Assembly (NCBI RefSeq): GCF_900105255.1
Contig: NZ_LT629763.1
Location: 124,001-188,000, forward strand
Direction: 5' to 3'
DNA length: 64,000 nt
From: Halopseudomonas sabulinigri
Lineage (GTDB): Bacteria > Pseudomonadota > Gammaproteobacteria > Pseudomonadales > Pseudomonadaceae
The translations under genes and the position numbers were made by a program. Every line of letters starts with the position of its first letter. Positions within the stretch are counted from its first letter, which is position 1. Shown piece by piece: positions 30,168-39,257 of the stretch. The notes under the pieces were generated by a model. It was not told the origin of the DNA. It did no database searches and was given only the letters and a program-made list of their open reading frames with translations.

Positions 30168-30638
30168 TCAGTCGCGGCACAGCTCGCAGAGCTGGGCGGC
30201 GGTATGCTGGCGCAGATCTGCGGCGCTGAGTTCAATTTCCAGCCCACGGCGCCCGCCACTGACGTACACAGTAGGCCAGTTTGCCGCGCTGGCATCAATA
30301 AAGGTGCGCAGGCGTTTCTTCTGCCCCAAGGGGCTGATGCCGCCAACCAGATAGCCGGTGCTGCGCTGCGCGGCGGCGGGGTCAGCCATGGCGGTCTTCT
30401 TTACCCGCGCGGCGCTGGCCAGAGCCTTGAGGTTGAGCTTGTCGGTTACCGGTACCACGGCCACCAGCAGTTCGCCGGTTTCGGTCGTGGCCAGCAGGGT
30501 TTTGAACACCCGGCCGTGCTCCAGACCTAGCTTGTCGGCGGCTTCGGTACCGTAGGACTCGGCTTGCGGGTCGTGGCTATAGCGGTGCAGTTGATAACTG
30601 ACGCGGGCTTTGTCGAGCAGTTTGGTGGCTGGGGTCAT
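30168..30638 (-). CDS. ybaK: Cys-tRNA(Pro)/Cys-tRNA(Cys) deacylase YbaK
   Basis: A 156-residue YbaK/EbsC protein of the INS superfamily that hydrolyses cysteine from wrongly charged tRNA-Pro. Recognisable blocks are [22 protein letters not shown] and [25 protein letters not shown], in this protein read as [17 protein letters not shown] then [15 protein letters not shown]. The start at 30638 ([11 protein letters not shown]) is chosen because it matches the family N terminus; the open frame continues 49 residues upstream into the glpD promoter region. Likely co-transcribed with glpK, an unusual pairing. Confidence 0.92.
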   Translation of the reverse strand: MTPATKLLDKARVSYQLHRYSHDPQAESYGTEAADKLGLEHGRVFKTLLATTETGELLVAVVPVTDKLNLKALASAARVKKTAMADPAAAQRSTGYLVGGISPLGQKKRLRTFIDASAANWPTVYVSGGRRGLEIELSAADLRQHTAAQLCELCRD

Positions 30639-30777
30639 GGCGTTCACATGCAGGTAACTGGCCACAGAGTAAACTGCCGGGCGCGCGGGGCCAAGTCGCC
30701 GTTTGCAGGCCTTGCGAGCGGGCCGGTGACGTTGTACAACAGGCTGGCGCGGGATTGCGCAGGTTTCGGAGATGCTG

Positions 30778-32325
30778 ATGTTCAAGCCCCATCCAGAAGA
30801 ACGCCGTACCGTCCGACCGGCCGGCGAAGCCCCGGTCTATGATCTGTTGGTCATTGGCGGTGGGGTAAATGGCGCAGGGATCGCCAATGATGCCGCCGGG
30901 CGCGGCCTTTCTGTACTACTTTGCGAGCAGCATGATCTGGCCTCGCACACCTCGTCGGCGAGCAGCAAGTTGGTACATGGCGGCTTGCGTTACCTCGAAC
31001 ACTACGAATTCAGATTGGTGCGTGAGGCGCTCGGCGAGCGTGAAGTGCTGTTGCAGAAGGCGCCGCACATCATCTGGCCGCTGCGCTTTGTGCTGCCGCA
31101 CCGGCCGCATCTGCGCCCGCGCTGGATGCTGCGCGCCGGCTTGTTTCTGTACGATCACCTGGGCAAGCGCACCACACTGCCGGGCTCCACCGGCGCGCCC
31201 TTGAATGGCCAGGGCCCGTTGAACCCGCAGATCGATTATGCCTTCGAGTACTCCGACTGCTGGGCTGATGACGCGCGGCTGGTGGTACTCAACGCGGTGC
31301 AGGCGGCGAGCCTGGGCGCCGACATTCGCACCTACACCCGCTGCGAGTCGGCACGCCGCAAGGGTGACCTGTGGCAGATTGAGCTGTTGTCTGACCATGG
31401 CACGGCGGAAACCGTGCACGCGCGGGCGCTGGTCAATGCAGCCGGGCCCTGGGCCGCGCGAGTGATGGAGCGCGTGGTGGATACGCGCTCGCCCTATGGC
31501 GTGCGTCTGGTGCAGGGCAGCCATATTGTGGTGCCGCAGCTGTACCACGGTCGTCAGGCCTATATTCTGCAGAACGAGGACGAGCGTATCGTCTTTGTAT
31601 TGCCCTACGAGAACGATTACTCGCTGATTGGCACCACCGATGTGGACTATCAGGGGGACCCCGCCCAGGTTGAGCCTACAGAGGCCGAGGTCGATTACCT
31701 GCTGCAGGTGGTGAACGCGCACTTCAAGCGCCAACTTAAGCATGAAGACATCCGTCACCGGTTTTCCGGGGTGCGGCCGCTGATCAGTGATGCCAGTGAA
31801 TCCGACCCTTCGGCGGTCAGTCGCGATTACAGCCTGACGTTGGAAGGGGATACCGGCCAGGCGCCGCTGCTGGCCGTGTACGGCGGAAAACTGACGACCT
31901 TTAGAACCCTGGCCGAGGCGGCGGTAGATAAACTCAAGCCCTGGTTCCCTGACGCGCACCCATCCTGGACCGCTAGCCATGCGCTGGCCGGGGGCGACTT
32001 TGAGTCACAGGCGCAGCTGAGCGCCGAGCTCAAGACCGAGTACCCCTGGCTTACCGAGCAGCAATTGGAGCGCTTTGTGCGTTGCTACGGCACCCTGAGC
32101 CAGGTATTTCTGCGCGGTATGCGCTCACAGCAGGACATGGGCGAGCAATTCGGCGCGGGCCTGACCGAGCGCGAGATCAAGTACTTGCGCGAGCGCGAGT
32201 GGGCGCGGGACATGCAGGCGATCCTCTGGCGGCGGACCAAGCTGGGGCTGCACTTGAACGCGGCTCAGCAGGCGCGACTGGCTGACTATCTGCAGGCGTT
32301 GGCGGGCGAAATACTGGCGGTGTGA
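30778..32325 (+). CDS. glpD: glycerol-3-phosphate dehydrogenase (aerobic)
   Basis: A 515-residue membrane-associated flavoenzyme oxidising glycerol-3-phosphate to dihydroxyacetone phosphate and reducing quinone. The FAD site is LLVIGGGVNGAGIANDAAGRG near residue 25, followed by SKLVHGGLRYLEHYEFRLVREAL, diagnostic of GlpD. SGVRPLISD and AVYGGKLTTFRTLAE occur later. Two ATGs are 6 bases apart (30772 and 30778); the second has GGAG at a better distance. Divergent from ybaK-glpK, with 139 bases between the starts. Together with GlpK it completes entry of glycerol into central metabolism. Confidence 0.95.
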   Translation: MFKPHPEERRTVRPAGEAPVYDLLVIGGGVNGAGIANDAAGRGLSVLLCEQHDLASHTSSASSKLVHGGLRYLEHYEFRLVREALGEREVLLQKAPHIIWPLRFVLPHRPHLRPRWMLRAGLFLYDHLGKRTTLPGSTGAPLNGQGPLNPQIDYAFEYSDCWADDARLVVLNAVQAASLGADIRTYTRCESARRKGDLWQIELLSDHGTAETVHARALVNAAGPWAARVMERVVDTRSPYGVRLVQGSHIVVPQLYHGRQAYILQNEDERIVFVLPYENDYSLIGTTDVDYQGDPAQVEPTEAEVDYLLQVVNAHFKRQLKHEDIRHRFSGVRPLISDASESDPSAVSRDYSLTLEGDTGQAPLLAVYGGKLTTFRTLAEAAVDKLKPWFPDAHPSWTASHALAGGDFESQAQLSAELKTEYPWLTEQQLERFVRCYGTLSQVFLRGMRSQQDMGEQFGAGLTEREIKYLREREWARDMQAILWRRTKLGLHLNAAQQARLADYLQALAGEILAV

Positions 32326-32350
32326 CTAGCGGCAGCAGCCCGCATGGCGA

Positions 32351-32386
32351 AGCCTGGCCCGTGCAACGCACCCCGCAGGCCAGGCT
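32351..32386. terminator. hairpin between convergent glpD and the reductase gene
   Basis: AGCCTGGCC (32351-32359) and GGCCAGGCT (32378-32386) form a perfect 9-bp stem with an 18-base loop in the 70-base gap between two converging genes. No U-run is present, so it may be a shared weak terminator or only an mRNA end structure. Confidence 0.45.
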
Positions 32387-32395
32387 CGGCATACC

Positions 32396-33430
32396 TCAAT
32401 CGGCGATCTTGACCACCAGCTTGCCGAAATTCTTACCTTCCAGTAGCCCGATGAAGGCTTCTGGCGCGTTCTCCAGACCCTCTACGCGATCTTCCTTCAC
32501 CCGCACCTTGCCACTCTCGACCCAGGGGGTCATGGTCTTGAGGAAGTCCGGGAAGCAGTGACCGTAGTTGTCGAAGATAATGAAGCCCTGCATGCGAATG
32601 CGTTGGCTCAGCATCAGGCGCATCAGTTGTGGCAGGCGGTCCGGGCCGGCGGGCAGCTCGGTTGCGTTGTACTGCGCGATCAGACCGCACAAGGGGATGC
32701 GCGCGTGCGGGTTGAGTAGCGGCATCACGGCATCGAACACCTTGCCGCCGACGTTCTCAAAGTACACATCAATGCCCTTGGGGCAGGCGGCGATCAGTTT
32801 GTCGTTGAGGTCATCGGCCTTGTGATCGATACAGGCATCGAAACCCAGCTCTTCGACCGCGTAGCGGCGCTTGTCTGCACCGCCGGCAACGCCGACCACG
32901 TGGCAACCCATCAGCTTGGCGACCTGACCCACCACAGTGCCGACCGGGCCAGTGGCAGCCGCGACGACGACGGTTTCACCGGCCTTGGGTTGGCCGATAT
33001 CGGTCAGACCCATATAGCCGGTGAAGCCCGGCATGCCGAGCACGCCCAGTGCCTGCGATGGTTCTTTCATGTTGTTGTCGAGGCGAAACACCATGGCGCC
33101 GTCGGAGAGGGTGTAGTCCTGCCAGCCTGAGGCAAAGCTCATTACCAGGTCGCCTGCGGCGTAGCCGTCGAGCTTGGATTCCAGCACCTCACTGACGGTG
33201 GCGCAGGTCATTACGCCGCCGACCGGGACCGGATCGGCGTAGGATTTGGCGTCGCTCATGCGTCCGCGCATGTAGGGGTCGAGTGACATCCAGCGGTTGC
33301 GTAGCAGCATCTGCCCCGTGCCCACGGCGGGAATGGCGGTTTCTACCAGATTGAAGTTGGCAGCGGTCGGTGCGCCGACCGGGCGCGAGGCAAGCAGAAT
33401 CTGGCGATTGGTGGTGTCTGACTGTGGCAT
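32396..33430 (-). CDS. NADP-dependent oxidoreductase, MDR family (CurA/leukotriene B4 reductase type)
   Basis: A 344-residue zinc-independent medium-chain reductase. It starts MPQSDTTNRQILLASRPVGAP and includes DPYMRGRMSDAKSYADPVPVGG, the nucleotide-binding segment AAATGPVGTVVGQVAKLMGC (about 150-170, a GxxGxxxGxxA pattern), VYFENVGGKVFDAVMPLL, and QGFIIFDNYG. These are typical of NADPH-dependent alkenal/enone reductases such as CurA. It likely reduces double bonds of alpha,beta-unsaturated carbonyls in the cytoplasm. The start at 33430 has an AGGAGA site; the upstream 18 residues of open frame are probably untranslated. Stands alone. The 240 bases before it, up to the next gene, show nothing clear. 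Confidence 0.9.
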   Translation of the reverse strand: MPQSDTTNRQILLASRPVGAPTAANFNLVETAIPAVGTGQMLLRNRWMSLDPYMRGRMSDAKSYADPVPVGGVMTCATVSEVLESKLDGYAAGDLVMSFASGWQDYTLSDGAMVFRLDNNMKEPSQALGVLGMPGFTGYMGLTDIGQPKAGETVVVAAATGPVGTVVGQVAKLMGCHVVGVAGGADKRRYAVEELGFDACIDHKADDLNDKLIAACPKGIDVYFENVGGKVFDAVMPLLNPHARIPLCGLIAQYNATELPAGPDRLPQLMRLMLSQRIRMQGFIIFDNYGHCFPDFLKTMTPWVESGKVRVKEDRVEGLENAPEAFIGLLEGKNFGKLVVKIAD

Positions 33431-33670
33431 TGCACGTCTCCTGCTTTGGGGTGTGAGGCGGCATGGGGCCGATGTTGGCGCCATGACGATGGTGTTGCCC
33501 TAGGATGCGCAGTGCGCGGTAATGGTTCAACTTGGCGCTAGTGGCGGTGATGCTGTGCTATTGATCGCGAAGAGACGCTGCTGGGCGCGCTAGGTGCCCG
33601 TCGCGCAAGTTGGTGTTGCAGCGCGCCCTGGTCGAGAGGGAGCGCGACCCGCCCGGGAGGGCGAGGAGAG

Positions 33671-34207
33671 CTACTTGCAGGCGGCGCGCCAGGCGCGCAG
33701 GAAGTCCTGTGCGCGGCCACCCTTATGGGGGTAGGAGCGCTCCCAGATTCGCGCTAGGCTGGGCAGGTCGCTGCGCGTGGAGATGGCCAGTTGCTGGCGC
33801 TCGTAGATCAACCAGGCAATGGCGGTCGCGTAGGCGAGGTTGTAGCCCAGTTCGGCGTGCGGGTTTTGCAGAAAACAGTGTTGGCTGGCCAGACCGCGAA
33901 CCTTGCTGGCCAGTTCGGGCTGACTGGCCAGGTGCTGATCCCAGATGTCGGTGTGTTGCTGTGGGCTGATGGCGTATGGGCCAATTGCCTGGTCGCCGCG
34001 CTGCAGCGCTGGCAGGCGCGCGGTGGTCAGCAGAGTGCCCAGCAACAGTTGCTCCATGGCAACGCAGCGCACGCCAAGATAGGCGAGGGTCGGTCGCAGT
34101 ATGTTTTCCAGTAGGTTGTCGGCAGCGCTGAGGGCCAGCAGGTTTAGGGGGAAAAGGTCTTGGGCAGCATTGTCCGGTGTGGGTAAGGCAACTGGGCTGG
34201 CAATCAC
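33671..34207 (-). CDS. uncharacterised protein, distant lysozyme-like fold suspected
   Basis: A 178-residue soluble protein without signal peptide. I recognise a pattern resembling small lysozyme-like proteins of phages and some pseudomonad chromosomes: a helix followed by GVRCVAMEQLLLGT, then QAIGPYAISPQQHTDIWDQHL, NLAYATAIAWLIYERQQ and LARIWERSYP, in that order. In the phage type, as I recall it, a glutamate follows LLGT; here the sequence is LLGTLLTTARLP, so a catalytic Glu seems absent. If the relation is right, the protein is probably not an active muramidase. Divergent from the hybrid kinase gene 155 bases away. Function unknown; the fold suggestion is from memory of patterns only. Confidence 0.55.
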   Translation of the reverse strand: MIASPVALPTPDNAAQDLFPLNLLALSAADNLLENILRPTLAYLGVRCVAMEQLLLGTLLTTARLPALQRGDQAIGPYAISPQQHTDIWDQHLASQPELASKVRGLASQHCFLQNPHAELGYNLAYATAIAWLIYERQQLAISTRSDLPSLARIWERSYPHKGGRAQDFLRAWRAACK

Positions 34208-34362
34208 GACTACATCCTGTTTGTTTATATGCCTAAGCTAAAGCGTAGTTGTAATTTGTTGCGGTAAAGCGCTGTTTTTAAATTATTTTAAGGCGTAGGT
34301 TTTTTTCGATATAACTGCTTGCTATATAGCGGGACGATTACAAGAAAAATGGATGAAACACC

Positions 34363-36147
34363 ATGAGTAACCCGACTGTGACTGCAGCGACAGTCATTGA
34401 TGAGCCGGCCTTATTGGCGCAGGAGCGGGGCTTTGCCCGCTTGCGCTTCAGCGCGCAGTTGGAGCCCGGATTTCAGCTGTATCTGCACGCCAAGATGTGC
34501 GCACGGGTCAAGATAGTCGCGATCTCGTCGATCTCATTCATGCTGTTTTTCATGTTGCTGGACTACGTCTATCTGCCGCATTGGGTCAGTGATTACACGC
34601 TGGTGGTGCGGATGATCGGTTTGCTGGCTATCTGCTTTGCTCTTTTCTATTCCAACCGGGTGGGTAAGGTAGCGCCCAACCGGGCTTTTGCGGTTTCCAC
34701 ACTGGCGTACTTCTGCACCGGGCTGATGATTGCCATGGTGATTATCGTGGCCAGGCTGGCGGAGGTGTCCATACGGGTGACCCATGATGGGCTTTATGTG
34801 GTGCTGCTGTCGGGTATGTTTCTGCTGGCGTTGCCCATGCGCCACGCCATCGTCGGCTCCGGGGCCATAGTGGCGGTCTATTTGCTGGCGGAATACGCGA
34901 TCGGCTCAAGTCGGGCTTTGGTGATATCCAACAGTATTTTCCTGATCAATTTCACCATCATGGGCGCTTTCGGCGCCTATCTGTATGAATACATGCAACG
35001 CCGCGCCTACCTCAACGAGCAGCTGCTGGAGGCGGCGCGTAACCGCGCCGAGCGCGAAAGTCAGAGCAAAACGCGTTTTCTGGCCACCGCCAGCCATGAT
35101 CTGCGGCAGCCGTTGCATGCGATGTCGCTGTTTATTCAGCATTTGTATGAACAGGTCGACAGCCCTGAGGCCAGCAAGACGGTGGCGCGTCTGGCCGACT
35201 CTACCCAATTGCTGCAGGCGATGCTCAACTCGCTGCTCGACATGTCGCGCCTGTCGGTGGGCATGGTGCGTGCGCAGGAGCGCTCATTCAATCTCGAGCC
35301 CTGGTTGCAGCAGTTGCTGGACAGTCTCGAGCCCTTTGCCAGTCGCCGCAATATTCGGCTGCAGCTGCGTTGCAACAAGGCCTACGCGGTACACAGCGAC
35401 CCACTGTTGCTGGAACGACTGATTCGCAACTACCTGAACAACGCGCTCATTCATGCCGAGGCGAGTACCGTCAGCATTGAGGTACAGCGGGTGGATGAGC
35501 GCCTGCGCATTGCTGTAGTGGACGACGGATGTGGTCTGGCAGAGGCAGATCAGGAGCGGATTTATGAAGAGTTCACCCAGTTGCGCAATCCCGCGCGAAC
35601 GCTGGACAAGGGCGTGGGCTTGGGCTTGAGCATCTGCCGTCAGATAGTGCACCTGCTGGAGTACCCCTCCGGATTGCAGTCGCACCCCGGCACCGGCTCG
35701 CGTTTCTGGTTCGATGTGCCGCTGGGTGAGTGGCAACTGCAGACCCAAGCCCCGCAGCAGCAGCATGCCCCGACCCTGAGTGGCCAGGTAGCGCTGATTG
35801 AAAATGACCGTGTCAGCCGTGAAGCCATGCAGGCGTTGCTGTCGGCCTGGGGCTGTATTGTGTGGGCCTTTGAAAGTGCCGAAGAGGCCATTCGCGGGCT
35901 GCAGGGCATCACGGTGGATGTGCTGCTGACCGACTATCGGCTGGAGGGCGAGCGAAATGGTTTGATGCTGGTGCGTACGCTACGCGATCAGGCGATCTTT
36001 GCCGGCCCGGCGGCGCTGGTTACCGCAGATACCTCAGAGGACGTGACCGAGGCCGCGCGGCTGGCGGATGTGGAGCTGCTGTACAAGCCAGTCTTGCCGG
36101 CCCGCTTGCGGCGCGTGGTGCATAACCTGTTGGCGCTGCGGCAGTAA
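34363..36147 (+). CDS. hybrid sensor histidine kinase/response regulator
   Basis: A 594-residue protein. Residues about 48-215 form six or seven membrane segments with no large loop, so the signal is likely sensed in or at the membrane. A coiled-coil linker leads to the kinase: H-box FLATASHDLRQPLHAM (His near 245), N-box LIRNYLNNALIHA, G-boxes VVDDGCGLAEAD and GVGLGLSICRQIV. The C-terminal receiver domain (about 470-594) includes VALIENDRVS and the phosphoacceptor in DVLLTDYRLEGERNG. HDLRQPLHAM is typical of kinases paired with LuxR-type regulators in pseudomonads. It converges on such a regulator gene 69 bases away, a probable partner. Confidence 0.9.
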   Translation: MSNPTVTAATVIDEPALLAQERGFARLRFSAQLEPGFQLYLHAKMCARVKIVAISSISFMLFFMLLDYVYLPHWVSDYTLVVRMIGLLAICFALFYSNRVGKVAPNRAFAVSTLAYFCTGLMIAMVIIVARLAEVSIRVTHDGLYVVLLSGMFLLALPMRHAIVGSGAIVAVYLLAEYAIGSSRALVISNSIFLINFTIMGAFGAYLYEYMQRRAYLNEQLLEAARNRAERESQSKTRFLATASHDLRQPLHAMSLFIQHLYEQVDSPEASKTVARLADSTQLLQAMLNSLLDMSRLSVGMVRAQERSFNLEPWLQQLLDSLEPFASRRNIRLQLRCNKAYAVHSDPLLLERLIRNYLNNALIHAEASTVSIEVQRVDERLRIAVVDDGCGLAEADQERIYEEFTQLRNPARTLDKGVGLGLSICRQIVHLLEYPSGLQSHPGTGSRFWFDVPLGEWQLQTQAPQQQHAPTLSGQVALIENDRVSREAMQALLSAWGCIVWAFESAEEAIRGLQGITVDVLLTDYRLEGERNGLMLVRTLRDQAIFAGPAALVTADTSEDVTEAARLADVELLYKPVLPARLRRVVHNLLALRQ

Positions 36148-36216
36148 GTTGTTTCCAGGCGCTTGGCAGTGGCTTGTGGCGGGCATCCGTGCCCGGTGAG
36201 CGAAAAGAAAATCCGG

Positions 36217-36858
36217 CTAGAAGCTGACCAGGCCGAGTTTGCGCGCGTTACTTACGCATTCGGTCCGGTTGTGGCACTCGAGCGAGGTGAACAGTGCCTT
36301 GAGGTGGGTCTTTACCGTGTCTTCTGAGAGCGACAGACGCTGACAAATCACCTTGTTCGGCAAGCCCTCTGCGAGCAGGTCGAGGATCTCCAGTTGCCTG
36401 GGCGTGATGCCGACATCGCGTGCGCTGCTTTGCCGGTCGAGCGGGCGATTTTCATCGCCGATCACCACCTGCACGCCGTAGAGCAGCTGGGTAACGGCAT
36501 CGAGCAGGGTTTTGCCATCGGCGGTTTTGCTGATGAAGCCGGCCGCGCCCAGTTGCAGTGCTGCGTCCAGATCACTGGGGCTGTTGCTCGCGGTCAGTAC
36601 CGCGACCGGCACCATGGCGTCTTCGCTGCGCAGCTTTTGCAGCAGCGCCAGGCCGCTGCTGTCGGGCAGCTGCAGGTCCAGCAGAATCAGGTCATAGGTG
36701 TTGTGTTGGACTTGCTGCAGGGCCTGCGCCGCATTGTGCGCATGGTCCAGTTGTACCCCTTCGCATAGGCTGCCCAGCGTCAGGCTGAGGCCGTCCAGGT
36801 AGATCTGGTGATCATCAATCAACAACAGCCGGGTATCCGGCGGCAGATTACTGCTCAT
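36217..36858 (-). CDS. LuxR/NarL-type response regulator
   Basis: A 213-residue regulator. The receiver domain (about 8-125) has LLLIDDHQIYLDG and phosphoacceptor Asp in YDLILLDLQLPDSSG, with AVLTAS and FISKTADG blocks. The DNA-binding domain (about 145-205) reads ITPRQLEILDLLAEGLPNK with SLSEDTVKTHLKALF, a standard NarL/FixJ helix-turn-helix. The start at 36858 (MSSNLPPDTR) is chosen because GAGG lies 9 bases before it; an ATG 9 bases further upstream would sit directly on that site. It is likely phosphorylated by the hybrid kinase encoded next to it. Targets unknown. Confidence 0.9.
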   Translation of the reverse strand: MSSNLPPDTRLLLIDDHQIYLDGLSLTLGSLCEGVQLDHAHNAAQALQQVQHNTYDLILLDLQLPDSSGLALLQKLRSEDAMVPVAVLTASNSPSDLDAALQLGAAGFISKTADGKTLLDAVTQLLYGVQVVIGDENRPLDRQSSARDVGITPRQLEILDLLAEGLPNKVICQRLSLSEDTVKTHLKALFTSLECHNRTECVSNARKLGLVSF

Positions 36859-36908
36859 GTTCGTCATCCTCGACAGCTGCCTTCATGCCGGAAGGCCGGG
36901 CAGACTTG

Positions 36909-37823
36909 TTATTTTTCACCTGGGTGATAATAAGCAACCCTGTCCGGCAGGTCTAGCAGCAGGCCGCGAGGCTGTGCGCTATTGCTCGTCTGCGCCGCCT
37001 GTTGGCGGTGGCAAGCGCTGATGCAGGCTATGCAGCTCAGCACGCAACTGGCGCACCTCCTCGAGCAGCAAAGCCTGCTCGGTTGGTGGCCCGGGGGCGC
37101 GTGCTCGGCGGTGCGCTCGCGTTGAGTCTGAATGGCATCAACGATGACCGCGATAAACAGGTTCAGCATCATGAAGGTGGCAATCAGGATGAAGGGCACG
37201 AAATACAGCCAGGCATAGGGGAACTGCGCCATGACCGGTCGGACTATGCCCATCGACCAGCTCTCCAGCGTCATTACCTGAAACAGGGTGTACAGGCTGG
37301 CGCCAAGGGTGCCGAACCACTCGGGGAAGTGCTCGCCGAACAGCTGCGTGGCGATTACCGCGGCGACATAGAAAATCAGCCCCAGCAGCGCAACGATGCT
37401 GCCCATGCCCGGCAGCGAAGACAGCAGCGACTGCACTACCATCTTCATGCTGGGAACAATCGAGATCAGCCGTAGCACGCGTAGTACTCGCAGCGCGCGC
37501 AGCACGGCCAGCGGCCCGCTGGCCGGAACCAGGGCGATAGCGATAACCAGGGTGTCGAACAGGCCCCAAGGGTCGCGCAGCAGACGCCAGCCGTGGGCGG
37601 TGAAACGCAGGCCAATTTCGATGACGAAGCAGGCGAGTATCAGTTGATCCAATGCCTTGAGGCCGCCGCCCCAGTGCTGCATTGCGCTGGGCGAGGTTTC
37701 CAGGCCGAGAATCACGGCGTTGATCAGGATCAGTGTGGTAATCAGGTACTGCACGGCAGGGCGGTCAAGCCAGTCGGCCAGCCGCTGCCGCCAGGGGCGG
37801 GTGAGGTTCAATGTGTCGGTCAT
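36909..37823 (-). CDS. voltage-gated sodium channel (NavBac-type), apparent 3' frameshift
   Basis: A six-transmembrane ion channel, 304 residues as read. The S4 voltage sensor is VLRALRVLRVLRLIS with Arg every third residue; the pore filter is MTLESWSMGIVRP, matching the TLESW filter of NaChBac-type sodium channels. S6 (FIPFILIATFMMLNLFIAVIVDAI, here in VPFILIATFMMLNLF) is intact. After RTAEHAPPG the frame turns into Cys/Arg/Ser-rich sequence. Adding one G to the G5 run at 37093-37097 restores a tail PPTEQALLLEEVRQLRAEL, a heptad coiled coil as NavBac channels have, ending at a stop at 36979-36981. A sequencing or real indel is likely. Start at 37823 (MTDTLNLTRPW); the longer upstream frame overlaps apt. 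Confidence 0.85.
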   Translation of the reverse strand: MTDTLNLTRPWRQRLADWLDRPAVQYLITTLILINAVILGLETSPSAMQHWGGGLKALDQLILACFVIEIGLRFTAHGWRLLRDPWGLFDTLVIAIALVPASGPLAVLRALRVLRVLRLISIVPSMKMVVQSLLSSLPGMGSIVALLGLIFYVAAVIATQLFGEHFPEWFGTLGASLYTLFQVMTLESWSMGIVRPVMAQFPYAWLYFVPFILIATFMMLNLFIAVIVDAIQTQRERTAEHAPPGHQPSRLCCSRRCASCVLSCIACISACHRQQAAQTSNSAQPRGLLLDLPDRVAYYHPGEK

Positions 37824-37876
37824 GGGAGCGTCAATGGCGCTGCAGAGCCCGCGTGAGCGGCAAGCCCTGCGGGCGG

Positions 37877-38425
37877 TTACTGTTCGTCCTCGGCAAAGGC
37901 GCAGAGGGTAAAGGTAGGAATGCCGGCATCCTGCATGCTGCGCGAGCCGCCAAGGTCGGGCAGGTCGATGATGGCGGCGGCTTCGTACACGTTTGCACCG
38001 CACTGGCGCACCAGCCGGGCGGCGGCGAGAAAGGTGCCGCCGGTGGCGATCAAATCATCCAGCAGCAACACCTGTTCGCCACCACTGAGGGCGTCGCGGT
38101 GCATTTCCAGTGTGGTTTCGCTGTATTCGGTGGCGTAGCTTTCGCGCAGGGTATCGGCGGGCAGCTTGCCGGCCTTGCGGAACAGCACCAGCGGCTTGTT
38201 CAACTCGTAGGCGAGCACTGCACCCAGCAGAAAGCCGCGGGCGTCAATGGCGCCGATGTGCGTGACGGGCGACTCGACGTAACGCTGGATCAGGCTGTCG
38301 GCCACCATGCGCATGGCGCGCGGTGAGTGATACAGCGGCGTGATATCGCGGAAGGTAACGCCAGGCTTGGGAAAGTCGGGCACCGGGCGAATCAGCGACT
38401 TGATGGTGTATTCGTCAAAAATCAT
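37877..38425 (-). CDS. apt: adenine phosphoribosyltransferase
   Basis: A 182-residue purine salvage enzyme making AMP from adenine and PRPP. The PRPP-binding motif is [18 protein letters not shown] (about 120-137). [19 protein letters not shown] and FRKAGKLP are the other Apt blocks; [16 protein letters not shown] near the N terminus is diagnostic. The start at 38425 ([13 protein letters not shown]) fits the family; the upstream 15 residues of open frame are unlikely. It lies 14 bases after anr on the same strand, the same neighbour as in P. aeruginosa. The reading GGT in the PRPP loop is intact. Confidence 0.95.
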   Translation of the reverse strand: MIFDEYTIKSLIRPVPDFPKPGVTFRDITPLYHSPRAMRMVADSLIQRYVESPVTHIGAIDARGFLLGAVLAYELNKPLVLFRKAGKLPADTLRESYATEYSETTLEMHRDALSGGEQVLLLDDLIATGGTFLAAARLVRQCGANVYEAAAIIDLPDLGGSRSMQDAGIPTFTLCAFAEDEQ

Positions 38426-38439
38426 CGTGGTTCCTGCAA

Positions 38440-39171
38440 TCAGTCGAGTTGGCCGCCAGCCAGGGCGCACAGCTCGGCGTGGTCAAGAATGTCAATTTGC
38501 TTGCCTTCAGCGGCAATCAGGCCCTGCTGCTGGAAGCGGGTAAACACGCGTGACACGGTTTCCACGGCCAGGCCCAGGTAGTTGCCGATGTCGTTACGTG
38601 ACATGGCCAGACGGAAGCGATTGGCCGAGTAGCCGCGCGAGCGAAAACGTGCAGAGAGGTTGATCAGCAAGGTAGCAATACGTTCATCTGCGGTTTTCTT
38701 CGAGAGCAGCAGCATCATCTGCTGGTCGTCACGAATCTCACGGCTCATCAGGCGCATTACCTGACGGCGCAGGCCGGGCATGCTGGCGGTAAGATCATCC
38801 AGGCGTTCATAGGGGATTTCGCAGACCGAGGTGGTTTCCAGCGCCACGGCAGACAGCGGCTGGCGCTCACCGTCCATGCCGGAAAGGCCAATCAACTCGC
38901 CCGCCAGATGGAAACCGGTAATCTGCTCGACGCCCGCGTCGTTGACGCTGAAGGTCTTGATGGTGCCGGAGCGCAGCGCGTAAACCGAGCTGAAGGTATC
39001 ACCCTGACGGAACAGCATCTCGTTCTTGCGCAGCGGCTTGCCCCGCTTGACGATGTTGTCGAGGGTGTCCATTTCGTTGTCATGCAAGGCCAGGGGCAGA
39101 CACATGGTCGCCAGGCTGCAATCCTTGCAGTGCGCTTCGGGCAGGGCGCGCAGTTTGATGGCGTCAGACAT
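38440..39171 (-). CDS. anr: FNR-family oxygen-sensing regulator Anr
   Basis: A 243-residue Crp/Fnr regulator. Cysteines at 15, 18 and 24 ([11 protein letters not shown]) and at 117 (TSVCEIPYE) are positioned to hold the oxygen-labile 4Fe-4S cluster. A cyclic-nucleotide-binding-like fold follows, a dimer helix, and a helix-turn-helix with [19 protein letters not shown], whose E-x-x-SR residues read TTGAT-type half sites. It activates genes for low oxygen such as the cbb3 oxidase in this window. The start at 39171 gives the family N terminus [10 protein letters not shown]; the extra 20 codons upstream are not expected. Clear ortholog of Pseudomonas Anr. Confidence 0.95.
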   Translation of the reverse strand: MSDAIKLRALPEAHCKDCSLATMCLPLALHDNEMDTLDNIVKRGKPLRKNEMLFRQGDTFSSVYALRSGTIKTFSVNDAGVEQITGFHLAGELIGLSGMDGERQPLSAVALETTSVCEIPYERLDDLTASMPGLRRQVMRLMSREIRDDQQMMLLLSKKTADERIATLLINLSARFRSRGYSANRFRLAMSRNDIGNYLGLAVETVSRVFTRFQQQGLIAAEGKQIDILDHAELCALAGGQLD

Positions 39172-39257
39172 GGGGGACTCGTTTCGTTGGCGGATAGCTG
39201 CAAGCGTACAACAAGCGCTGGTGGGTTTCACATCGGAGTGTGCGCAAATTGTTGCCG

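Noticed and set aside
36909-38003. Longer N terminus for the sodium channel
   Set aside because: The added 60 residues are Arg/Cys-rich and overlap apt; homologous channels begin near MTDTLNLTRPW.
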